A DNA stretch of 64,000 nucleotides from Ciona intestinalis (taxonomy: Eukaryota > Chordata > Ascidiacea > Phlebobranchia > Cionidae): contig NC_020173.2 of NCBI RefSeq assembly GCF_000224145.3, positions 648,354 through 712,353 on the forward strand, given 5' to 3'. The notes under the pieces were generated by a model, which saw nothing but the letters and a program-made list of their open reading frames with translations, did not search any database and was not told the DNA's origin. This document shows, in pieces, positions 51,491-61,479 of this stretch; the first letter of the stretch is position 1, and each line of letters opens with the position of its first letter. Both the position numbers and the translations under genes were made by a program.

Positions 51491-52509
51491 TCTACCCCTC
51501 GTACCTGTTCTATTTCATTTACCCCGTGCAAACAAACTATATATGTACGACATTTAAACGAAGAAACCGCAGATATTCAAAACAAACCACAAAAAAGCAG
51601 AGCACAAATTTTTACTTTTTTATGTAGCACACCACAAACCTAATTAATGTTTAGTAATATAATTATCTTACACATTAATTCATAGCTTTGAGTAATCAAT
51701 TCAAGCTATTAACCACAAGTAGTCCATTTGTAGATCCAAACACTTTATTGTTATTTTTGTCATTAAGGCAAATTGTATGGTCATATACTATAATAAATTA
51801 ATCCAACACTTCTATATGCATAGTTGGCGAAGACGCGATTTCTTACTTTTCTGTTTATACCATATACCATCTACCTATCGCAACTTCTATGCAACACTGT
51901 GGCCTTCCTTCGACTAAATGTGATGTAACGAGTAAATAGGTAGGAAATCCCAATGCACGTCATTTAAATTCAATCGACACAAACATTCGCTGAACGAAGG
52001 TTCCGTTAATTCATGTCTGAACATAATATTCCACACTCAAAGGGGTTAGGTGCGTGCTAGAAACTTTGCAACTTCTGCATGACTTGATGCTGCGATCTAA
52101 GACTTTCGCATTTATTGAATTTTCTATCAACCTACGTATGCATGGACTCTGGGCTTCCGTTGTCGATTTACTTCATTGATTCTGCCCGCGGTTGAACGCC
52201 GTGAGCCTGGTGTGTGCATTGTCGTCTTCTAATAAAATCGAACAAGGATTGCGTTTGTCTTATCGACTGTTTGCGGCTGATCTAACCGAGACTTAGACCA
52301 TATTGTAGTGTGTAATATACAAGTAAATATTGGATAGAATTGACATGAATACGGTTTTCTTATTTTTAAACCCTGAGCACCCTTATGAAGAAAACCGCTT
52401 GGATATTGGCCAACCAAAGTGATAAAGCCAAATTACAAAGTTCGAGGTTTGAAAGAACGCAGTTTCCGCAAAATTCACAAAACAGACTTCCACCACAGCA
52501 CTAGTACAT

Positions 52510-52703
52510 AGTATAGGGTGGGGGAAATGGGACAATTTCAGAATATATTATCCAAATATCCCGATCGTGGTTAAAACAATTATGACAACAGTATGTGAGT
52601 CGTGGGGATACGTTTATTTAACTGTTTAAATGTTCTTTGTTTTGTACCAAACGGGACGAAAAATAGAATAAAAAACTGTCCAATCTCCCACAACCTTCTA
52701 TAT
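52510..52703. mobile_element. MITE
   Basis: Full-length copy in the receptor-knottin intergenic region, starting GTATAGGGTGGGGG. Confidence 0.75.
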
Positions 52704-53209
52704 TGCTTTGAACAACGTTTCGTATATACACAACAGGTGGTTTGGTTAACGTGTGTGCCTTTTAGTTAGGTTATTGTTTAGTTGCTTGAATTACTAGTGG
52801 CGGTGGGTACATATATTTAGCGCAATATGGGAAACCGCGTACTTTTTTACCTCGAAACACGTCATAACAAACACCCCCTTTTTAATTTGTAGCTTTCAAA
52901 AAGATTGTTAATTTTGTGACTTAACCCCACAATTATCCCGTATACATTTCGAAACATTGTTAATAATTTTGTTTGACATTATATAACATCCGCTATATAG
53001 GTTTTAATATTGGTTTAAGAATGTATAGTGTTCCGGCATCGTTTAGTATGACGCAAGTTGCTCCAATTTTTTATTGAAACAGAGCGGTATAACAATATTT
53101 GCCGACACTTGACTTAATGAGAAGGTGTATCACTACATATACATATAGCGTGCCACGCCTTAGACAGAGTTATATTTCGAGTAAGCTTTCATTAAAGACA
53201 TTTGGAGCG

Positions 53210-53993
53210 ATGAATGGAGCAACTCTAATAGTGGCTGTGTTGGTTTGCATGCTTTTCAGAGATGCGGTCGTAAGTTCGTAGAATTACGTACACGAATACT
53301 TGGCTGCGCGTGTGGGCGGCTGTTTTAATTCAGAAGACTGACAAAAGTTTTATACACAGGCTGTTCCTGTGAACGCGGTGAATTTGGATGATCTGATTGA
53401 CAACGAAACCGTCAGGTATAATGCGCATGTAATGAAGTGTTACAATCTACATTATACATCACACGTACAAAAGTAAAACCTTTGTAACTGTAGGAACAAG
53501 ATACGGCAACAGCAAGCCAAAGCGGCCAAGCCGAATTACAAAGCAAAGGCAGTACCGTGGCCAACAGGAAACAACGACGATATATCGAGGAGCCCGAAAT
53601 GCACCGCCATCGCCCAGCCTTGCCAATCATCTTTTGAATGCTGTGACTACCCTGATGTCGTATGCGTGTAAGTGTAATAGTGTTTTTATTATTTACAAGG
53701 ATACCAGTATAAGTGGGACAAGATGGGACACCTTTTTATTGTATTTTTTTATTCTTTTCGGTAGTAAACTAACAACATCCAAAGAATTATATAACTGTAT
53801 TCTCATGGCTCCCATACACCGTTGTTAATGCTTTTCTTGTCCTACTTGTTCATTCTCGTTTCGTAGTAAACAAAGAATATTTACAAAGTTATATTCTTCA
53901 ATTTACAGGCTGTTCGTGTCGGGTTCTGTTTTCTCTACGAACTGCGCACCAGCGTGGTTTGTTAACTATTTGCCAAACTATCAAGAAAAGTGA
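53210..53993 (+). CDS. Small secreted protein with inhibitor-cystine-knot cysteine pattern
   Basis: Four exons, 53210-53269, 53360-53415, 53494-53667 and 53909-53993, join in phase into 124 residues with a TGA stop. Each junction has a GT donor and AG acceptor. The start gives a classic signal peptide (MNGATLIVAVLVCMLF); an in-frame ATG at 53099 would bury it. A propeptide-like middle with a basic stretch (RNKIRQQQAKAAKP) follows. The C-terminal part has six cysteines spaced C-x6-C-x5-CC-x6-C-x12-C, the inhibitor-cystine-knot arrangement found in agouti-type signals, defence peptides and many secreted regulators. The fold is inferred from spacing alone and the role is unknown. AATAAA occurs at 54011-54020, just past the stop. 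The third intron contains MITE fragments. Confidence 0.75.
53711..53895. mobile_element. Two MITE fragments in the knottin gene intron 3
   Basis: A left part (AAGTGGGACAAGATGGGACACC to about 53830) is followed directly by a second partial copy (GTAGTAAACAAAGAATATT). The right inverted end is missing. Confidence 0.65.
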
Positions 53994-54579
53994 AAGCGGT
54001 CACGTTTTCCAATAAATAAACTTTATAAACCTGTTGAACTGATGGTAAAAAGTTACAAAATATCATCGTTTGTCGGACTGCAACATCTAAGATTATATTA
54101 ATAAAAAACACGAAGAGAAGCTTTGAATTATGAAAAGGAAGATTTGCTAAACCAATACGCCATATATACAGCTTACATCGATTCGCCATCTTAATAAATA
54201 AAGTGTGTTTACATGAACAAGAGTGAACACTGTATTAGTAGCATCCATAGATATTATATATATATATGTATATATATGTAGCATCCCACACAATAAGAAA
54301 CAAGAGAGTTATGAGCTATATTAAGATAGATTTGTCGAGATCGCGTGCGAGAAACTAATCAACTCACGATGATTCGCTCCTGTGAACCAAACATCTGGTT
54401 ATGCGGTCGTCAAACAAGACTTTTTTAAACAGTGTTTTAAGTGCTGTCAAGTTTGTTTAAATACGATTGTAGTAACAATTATATTTGTTTAGTTTCTCAA
54501 ACTGAATACCTTAAGTTAGAGTAGATGTTAATGTTAAAGTGTAAGGGAAAAGCAGTATAGGTGCCGTGAAATATAGGTT

Positions 54580-54735
54580 GGAGCGCTTGTTTCTCAGCCA
54601 ATGGATACTGTCGTCATTGTGGGCGTGTGTATTGGATAGCGCATCACTAATTAAATAAATATGATGATATCTATCTTTTGGCGCTGCATGGTCATTTCTC
54701 CAACCTAGTACTGTCAATAATAAGTGGTTCATATA
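54580..54735 (+). repeat. Degenerate SINE body
   Basis: Retains TCATTGTGGGCGTGTGT and diverged flanks only. Confidence 0.4.
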
Positions 54736-54797
54736 CTGTCAGCCATGCTGGAAAACAATCAAAAAATGCATGCGTAGGAAACAACCACGTGTATTTA

Positions 54798-54878
54798 TAG
54801 TAGGGTGGGAAAAGACGGGACACCTTTTTATTCTGTTTTCTATCATGTGATAAAGGTGTCTTTACCCATCCTACTATA
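54798..54878. mobile_element. MITE, 81-bp deletion form
   Basis: Nearly only the two inverted ends remain (TAGTAGGGTGGGAAAAG and CCCATCCTACTATA), so it reads as a near-palindrome. Confidence 0.8.
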
Positions 54879-55269
54879 ACTTTATTAACTTTCTAAAGAT
54901 TTTCTGACATGCGAGTATAAATAAGTAACATTTAGCCTCGCAGACACGACATTATAAGTAAATAAAAAAACGCAATTGTGTTTCGTTTACGTTACATAAA
55001 TTAACTCCGTAAAAAAAGATTTTTAAAAGCCACACATTTAAGCAACGACTTATTCTTGGTAAATGAAATTAAACAAGAACTCACATATATATATTTGGTT
55101 ACATTCATTCATATTGTTATGCAGAGAATACACGCTGGTGATTCCTAAACCATAAGCACGAGTTTGGCTAGCCAGCCGACTTCAACAAGTATCAAACAAG
55201 GCATGATCTGACTGCAAAGGATATAGTTCATATACGTTGGACATAAAAAGTGTGTTTTTCATAGGGTAG

Positions 55270-55460
55270 CCCAGAGTGGGGAAAGAAGGGACACCTTTTC
55301 ATTCTATTTTCTCGACCCATTTGGTAGTAAACAAGGAATATTTTAAGAATTATAAAACCGTATACTCGCGACTCCCATACACCGTTGTTAATTGTTTAAA
55401 ACACCACTAGGATATTTTGATTATGTGGTAAAGGTGTTTCATCTTCCCCACCCTACTATA
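55270..55460. mobile_element. MITE, reversed orientation
   Basis: Full-length intergenic copy ending CTTCCCCACCCTACTATA. Confidence 0.8.
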
Positions 55461-56144
55461 AGCATGAACAGATAGGAGTACAAGAACAAATCTCTTTAAA
55501 AATCGCGCAGTGTTTTATTACCAACGCGTATTAGTGCATAACGTGTCAAGGATAATTATCATCTGTATAATTTGATAAATAATTGTGAAGAACTCACAAA
55601 CTTTCAAAAGGTGCAAAGTTTTAGGACAGCATAACCAATGATAATAATGTGATGTTCAGTGGAAAATTTAAAATTTGTCTATATGAGATTGGAGTATGAA
55701 GTTAAATCACATACCAAACTCATGCATGTGTAGGCCTATGTCTGGATTGGTAATACAAAAAGAGTAAAAAAGCCCAAGAAATATTTTAGAATCTCATTAA
55801 TTAAAATAGAAATGAAATAGATGTAGCAAGCTGCATTAGAAGCAGGTGCATACAGCAATGCTGGACTGGGCAATAACTTGTTTGGTTTGAAGAGACAAAA
55901 TGTAGGAATGTTGGTGCACCTTGTCTGCTATGGATGTTAGACTGCAATGTGCGAACTACTGAATGCATATTAAGTGTGTAGTCTATCTACTTATGCAAAA
56001 CGTGTAGCATCTAATGGATATATGATTATTTCTATAGCAAAAGCACTTTCAAAACTAGCTAATCACCTTACATGTTTTACATAAATACCACCAGAAAAAA
56101 TAAAAAACAGAACATTATGCGAAAAATTGAAATTTATAAAATGT

Positions 56145-59100
56145 TTATGCAAATCCTGAATAAAGTAGACCACTTGCGGATATTGCGTCACCAAGACCGA
56201 CAGTTTTTAGGGGTTTCTTGCAAATCAAAACTGGACTAAAGAAAAATGAGATACTCGATTTTTGCCACGTCATGGTGGGGTGACTTGGATCAAATTCTTG
56301 CGATGCTGAGTCGGAGACGGAAAGACGGATCTTCCCTTGGACGCGAAGGTTTACTTTGTCTGGATGCTGTGCGATGTTGTCATCATCACATGCTTGAGTG
56401 CACGCGATACGGGTTCCGGCAGCGATAGAGGAAGCCTGGTTTCGCCACCGGGAGGCAGCGTGGGTTGCTATAACATGGTACGGGAGTGTGTGGAAGTGAA
56501 TTCGAGTGAGGCGGGATCTGGGTGAGGAGGAGTATTTCTTCAACATCCATTCAATAATGTCGTTTGCAACAGGGATTGATGGAGGACCACTAAGGTGGGA
56601 GGAGCAGTGAGGTCCTCCACCTGCTTTGCAGATCAACCACAGCTCCTGCTCATTGAGGCCGATTGAATCAACCAGGTGGAATATCTGGGTAAAAATAGAA
56701 ATAAAATAGGGAAGAAAATATATTGGGCAAGAATTAGAATATTACAGCGAGGTAAAATAGGGGAAACAGGGAGTAAGACCATGTCTAAAACCTTATAGTT
56801 GTAACATTTTGCAAAAAAAAGTTACTTTAACTTCATCTTGTAACATTAAAACATGTGCTGTTGAAATAAACCTGATTTGCAATCTGAGTAATGCATTGTT
56901 CATTTGCCATGCTTGCTAACTCAACATGGATGGGAACATCATGGGATAAAGGAAGAATAAGATCGGCGATTTCACCGATCCTCTTCCTCCAATATGTCAT
57001 CTCCTGACTTTCAAGGAGATGGAAACCTGAGAGGAAATGTTATATACCACTTTGTTTATTTTTATCTTTTATTATGAATTTTTTTATATTTTACTGTGTC
57101 CATTTTGACGATACACAAAAAATATATATAATTCAAAATTTTTTTAAAAAATTAAGGGCTAACTTAACATCATAGTTCTAATAAAACAGTTTTACAAATG
57201 TTAAAAAAATCATTAAAACATTCATTTAATTAAAAATAAATTAGAGAGATGACACAGCGTTATCACATATACTGTGGCTCTGTTTTACTTTTAATTTTCA
57301 GTAACATAATTATAATAAAATATTATCTTTTACCTGATATTACAATAAGATCTGGATTGAAATGTGAAAGACTTTGAATGAAAGGTTCAAACGCCAACAT
57401 TTGTGAATTACTCACATCATGTGAGAAGATGAATCGTGAAGCGATCGGGGCAACTTTACCCGCCCAACTGTTGGTTTAACATTTCATGTTAAAATTTGCA
57501 AACAAACGGAATGGCCACAAAAAATATATACGGTATAGTAAATAAAGGTACTGTACAAGTGAAAATCATTGATAGCCTACTTAAAACGTTTTAAAATATT
57601 CAAATATTCATAATAACTATATAATTAAGGCAAGTAGGGCGGGGAAGATGAGAGAACTTTTCCTTCTGTTTTCTCATCCTATTTGGTAGTAAACAAAGAA
57701 CACTCAAAGAAATATAAAACCGTAACCTCAAAACTACCATAGACCATTGTTAATTGTTTAAAACACATTTCGGGATACTTGGATATTATGTGCTTAAGGT
57801 GTTTCATCTTACAGTTACCCCACAGTACTATTACTATATTACATTTCAAATAAACAAAATCTGCATTACCTTTCACCTTTACCATACTCAAGTATCATAT
57901 GATATTCATCATTGTCTACTAACGATGTAGAAGACACTTTAAGCATGGGGTGTAGGAGTGGTTTAAGTTTTGGACCAACAGGAACGCCCACAGTTACTTT
58001 CCCATCATCATGTATGATGGTCGCAAGTTTCTGTGCCATCAAAGCAGCATTTCCACCGATGTAGTACTGGATGAATTAAACTCATTTATTTATTATTATG
58101 TGATGGAGCAAGACAGTAGTTATAACAACTTTGTGGTTAATTGTTTAAGGTTTTATGTTTTTTACTGTAAAGCTAACAATTTAGTCAACCAATTACTTAG
58201 TGACTTATACATTTCTACAACTACAGTTAAAACTGTTGAAAAGCTATAAATATATATATATATATAAATATATAAATATACCCATACATAAAAAAAATAG
58301 TCACCCCCGACTCACAAGCTGGCACGAGGTGTATGAACACCAATGTTATAACGACTGTCATTTTCCAGACACATGAGAAAAAAGCAAGTTACAATCATTT
58401 ATTTAATACTAAAACATGTTGTGTTACAAATTACCTCAGCATTTTGAACTTTGGTTGCAGCTTCCAGAACTTTCCGAAAATCCTCTTTGTTTTCCATATA
58501 CCTCTCTCCCCCGGCCCCTTTGCTATGGTGGTATGCAAATGTTGATTTTAGGTCTTCTATAGTTTTAAGACTCTCATGATCATCACTAGGTCTCCCAGAA
58601 GAGTTAGAAGACGGATCAAGGAGACTTAGGAGTTTTGATCCTTTCAGAATGATGTCAACATTTCCATTTACTCTGATATTTTTAATATAAATGAAAATGT
58701 GATAGGAAGTAGGTAAGGTGTTGAAATTGAGAAAATTCATAAACTAAAATTTTTAAATGTTTTTTTTTATGGGCCTATATAATTGTAGATCAAACTTTAT
58801 TATGTAAATCAACTGTTGCTACAAAAATATGCTTTAAATTTATTATATAATTAACCAAAATGACTGAGGAGATTCAGAGGTTTTGCATGAAGAGCCAGAC
58901 TGATATTTCCTTCATGTTTTTGTGCAAAATTTAAAATTCAGAGAAAATTCAGAGCAGCAGTTGCTGCCCTACACAGAACAAATTATGAATTGCATAATTA
59001 AAAAGAATCACATCGGCGGTGGGCGGTGGCCATGTTTTTCTAACAGACTTCGGCAAAATATATATGGGGAAAAACGAATCACTAAAAAAAGCATACCCAA

Positions 59101-59317
59101 CAGCAATGCGGTCGAATCGATGGTGTTTTTGTGGATATTGAATTATTTCTTTCCATGAATTTGCAACTTTGGTTTCAGGTGAGGTGTTAATAGGAATTGA
59201 ATCGAATGTTTTTGAAAATTCAACAAACGTTTCAATATTCCAGTTATAATACGCAAGTAACGCTGATACAGCGGCAATGGCTAGTGTTATATATGTACAA
59301 CATGCTGTAATACCCAT
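56145..59317 (-). CDS. ADPGK: ADP-dependent glucokinase
   Basis: ADPGK phosphorylates glucose using ADP as donor; in animals it is an ER-associated enzyme of the ribokinase fold. Six exons, 59097-59317, 58435-58672, 57870-58066, 57334-57467, 56872-57026 and 56145-56684, join in phase to 494 residues, close to the vertebrate length. Order of motifs: an N-terminal hydrophobic anchor, DRIAVG then NVDIIL, YYIGGNAALMAQKLA (substrate loop), RFIFSHDVSN, PDLIVISG, PIHVELASM, IGLNEQEL, LTRIHFHTLPYH, TQAC, and near the end TVGLGDAISASG, whose aspartate is the catalytic base of the fold. All expected motifs are present, so the enzyme should be active. The ATG at 59317 is chosen; one at 59356 in frame would add 13 residues. 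Confidence 0.93.
57632..57834. mobile_element. MITE, reversed orientation
   Basis: Full-length copy in ADPGK intron 3, ending about 35 bp from the donor of exon 3. Confidence 0.8.
58280..58402 (+). repeat. SINE tail half
   Basis: Tail half from CCCATACATAAAA through GCTGGCACGAGGTGTATGAA to ACAATCATTTATT, next to a TA microsatellite (about 58247-58280). In ADPGK intron 2. Confidence 0.65.
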
Positions 59318-60141
59318 GCTAAACAAAAATATGTTATTAGCAACTAAATTTTTCAAATATTAATCTAGCCAAGGTAATAATTCAACAGCCACTTCTTGTA
59401 TCATGGAAATCTTTACAAATCTATTACGTGTATCGTCGGGGGGATTTTTTTGAGTTATGACGTAGTTTTGCATTTCTATGTTAGTGGCAATTATTTTTGC
59501 TAAAACCAGAGTTTAACAACAATTTACCGAAAAACATATATTTTCCCTATACCTACTGTGGTGTTTTGGACCCAAATTGCCGTTCAATTTATCTTTAACG
59601 TAACAATGAGTTGGTCCACTCGATATTTCTATGGCTCTGGCTAAAACAAGCCACATCATCGTATACTATACACAATTTAGGCGTTTCCGACTTTGATAAG
59701 TCAATAAGTACAACTAAAACCTATGCTAACGATATTCCGTCGCCGTGGCGTATTATTTATTTAACCCCTTGTTATTTTGTGTTTTTAATTATTATTAAAA
59801 CACGAAACATCTATGCGTAAAAGAATTGTACACAAAAATAATAAACCCCATGTTTAACCATATATATATATATATGTATTATCCATGGTTAAACTGCAGG
59901 ATATCGAATTAGAGGCTCTATGCTGCCACCATTGTAAGTATGTCGTGTGTGTCGTCGAGCCATTTGGCAAGAGACTTATTAACCTTTGCTCCTATCTAGT
60001 GGTCAGCACAATCGTACTTAGGTGGTCACTACTTGTTAGCGTATGTTTACTAAGGTACAGCAATTGCTCTAACCCAGTGGTCACTAATGGTCCGTCTAAA
60101 CTATCAGCCATACATAAAATAGTCACCCACAAAGTAACAAC
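59318..60141. other. Intergenic region upstream of ADPGK with a broken SINE
   Basis: It holds the ADPGK promoter side, a short TA-repeat near 59862-59876 and a degraded SINE (59905-60141) that stops abruptly where the Polinton begins. No coding frame is supported. Confidence 0.5.
59905..60141 (+). repeat. Degenerate SINE interrupted by the Polinton
   Basis: A diverged body (GCTGCCACCATTGTAAG and AACCCAGTGGTCACTAATGG) with the tail cut off after CCCACAAAGTAAC, where Polinton sequence begins. The SINE is therefore older than the insertion. Confidence 0.6.
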
Positions 60142-60182
60142 ATATATAAGTAGTATATAGGCGTTTTTATGACACTACTTTT

Positions 60183-60262
60183 TATTATAACGCTACTATC
60201 TGTTTTGGACGCTACTATCTGATTATAACGCTACTATCTGTTTTGGACGCTACTATATTTTT
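60183..60262 (+). repeat. Tandem repeat in the Polinton terminal region
   Basis: Two adjacent copies, about 38 bp each, of a unit built on TAACGCTACTATCTGTTTTGG and a second GACGCTACTAT half. CGCTACTAT therefore appears four times. Repeats of this kind are common in Polinton terminal inverted repeats. The matching right end is outside the window. Confidence 0.7.
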
Positions 60263-60376
60263 TGGCCCCCACAAAATAGAAAATGTTGCCAGTAGCGGCG
60301 CGCTATCGAGTTTCGCGTGACGTCACAGCGCGCAGTGCTGAGCGTGGTAATTTGATCCGGCGTCGGAGGCAATTAA

Positions 60377-60645
60377 ACAGTACAAGCCTGTACTGTTTTG
60401 GGGCGTAAGCCCCTAACTGTTTTATGCGTAACTGTTTTATGCGTAACTGTTTTTGGGCGAAGCCCATGTATTAACTGTTTTTTGGGCGAAGCCCTGTATT
60501 ACGATGACGCGAAGCGACGAGTACCTGTTTTACGCGAAGCGTTGAATTCTGTTTGACGCGAAGCGTCGAATTCCTGTATTAACTGTTTTACGCGAAGCGT
60601 CGGATTCCTGTTTGCGAAGCCCGAGTGTTGACGCAAAGCGTTAAC
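60377..60645. repeat. Array of GCGAAGC-type mini-hairpins
   Basis: About ten short inverted repeats are spaced 15-35 bp apart, joined by CTGTTTT or CTGTATT linkers. The first is ACAGTAC/GTACTGT (60377-60396), then GGGGCGTAAGCCCC (60400-60413). TGGGCGAAGCCCA follows at 60454-60466, with further GCGAAGC cores at about 60487, 60509, 60534, 60558, 60592 and 60614 and a GCAAAGC variant at 60633. GCGAAGC is known to form an unusually stable single-stranded DNA mini-hairpin with a GAA loop. It sits between the terminal repeat and the protease stop, so a role in replication, recombination or transcript ending is conceivable but unproven. Confidence 0.85.
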
Positions 60646-60661
60646 TAATAAAATTATTTCG

Positions 60662-61105
60662 TTAACTATTAAAAATAGTTACAATTTTGCTATCGTTTAA
60701 ATTTTTGTTGTCGGTAAAAAGATTTTGAAACTGTTTAAGGGATTTTCCTTTACACTTATAAATAACGTAAAGAACACAGTAATAACCACACACGTTTGAA
60801 TAAATACTTTGCATGGTTTGTTCGTTGTAAGACAATGATGAGCTATGCGTTTGTATGAAATTAATATATTCCGGATAGTAAGGGTGGAGACCAAACGAAT
60901 CCATAAATTCACAATGTCCGTTTTTATTAAAAAACATTGCTATCCAATGTTCGCCAGATTTATAGCTTGGATCTGTGTTGAAAATATAGGCGCTCGGTAA
61001 AGTCACAGTTATTTCCGAAGTTTGGTCCCTTGCAAACACGCCTTTGAAGACTCCTTTGCACGCTGGAAATTGATGTAAAATGGCCTCTATTTGAAGATTG
61101 TTCAT
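60662..61105 (-). CDS. Polinton adenain-like cysteine protease
   Basis: A single open frame of 147 residues. It carries the C5 protease pattern: a GEHWIAMFF segment with the catalytic histidine, FMDSFG with the acidic partner, a glutamine in QTMQSIYS, and VCGYYC with the nucleophile cysteine. The catalytic residues look intact. In adenovirus and Polintons this enzyme matures capsid proteins. It is shorter than adenovirus protease (about 204 residues), lacking some C-terminal sequence. It is transcribed toward the element's left end, just inside the hairpin array. Confidence 0.85.
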   Translation of the reverse strand: MNNLQIEAILHQFPACKGVFKGVFARDQTSEITVTLPSAYIFNTDPSYKSGEHWIAMFFNKNGHCEFMDSFGLHPYYPEYINFIQTHSSSLSYNEQTMQSIYSNVCGYYCVLYVIYKCKGKSLKQFQNLFTDNKNLNDSKIVTIFNS

Positions 61106-61479
61106 TCTGTGCCAGCTGTGGACTCCGTTTCGTCGGTTCTTGCCACTAAGCTCTGTTGCAATATCCGGATTGATGAGCCGTTTCTATTTATTCACCCCTA
61201 ACCTAGTGAGTGGAGCAGCTTTGCGAACGAAGGATTGATAATTGTTTTATATATAGCGATATCCGTTTTTTCATCCTGTAATCAATCCCTATGCCGTGTG
61301 TCTTGCGCGATGTTGCGAAATTTGCACAAATTTTGGTTCTTACTTTATTTTCTAATCTGTCATCAATCTCCGGTTTACTGTACCAACGTTCTGTTTCGCA
61401 ACGTGTTGGAATTCTCTATAAGTTGCAAATTAAGTCTATAAGTTGCCTGCGTAGCGGACGGGCCGTTATTCGGTGAGAG
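61106..61479. promoter_or_regulatory. Divergent intergenic region of the Polinton
   Basis: These 374 bases separate the start of the protease gene (minus) from the first zinc-finger exon (plus), so both promoters must lie here. A TATATATAG run at about 61248-61256 could serve the plus-strand gene. No motif is certain. Confidence 0.4.

Larger units (their letters stand above)
51132..53209. other. Intergenic region between receptor and knottin genes
   Basis: A SINE tail fragment (51435-51490) and a MITE (52510-52703) lie here. The rest is AT-rich sequence with no coding frame I can support. It must hold the start regions of both divergent neighbours. Confidence 0.5.
53994..56144. other. Intergenic region with MITEs and simple repeats
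   Basis: It holds the knottin 3' end, a TA/TATG microsatellite at about 54252-54282, a degraded SINE (54580-54735), an 81-bp MITE deletion form (54798-54878) and a full MITE (55270-55460). No coding frame is supported. Sequence close to 56144 is the 3' untranslated region of the glucokinase gene. Confidence 0.5.

Noticed and set aside
54252..54282. TATATG repeat as a promoter element
   Set aside because: Ordinary microsatellite with no gene start nearby. The same holds for the TA runs near 58250 and 59865.
56246..56525. Plus-strand frames over the last ADPGK exon
   Set aside because: Antisense to a 540-bp exon with clear ADPGK motifs.
60377..60645. CRISPR-like array
   Set aside because: Spacing is irregular, units are short hairpins with changing stems, and the genome is animal.
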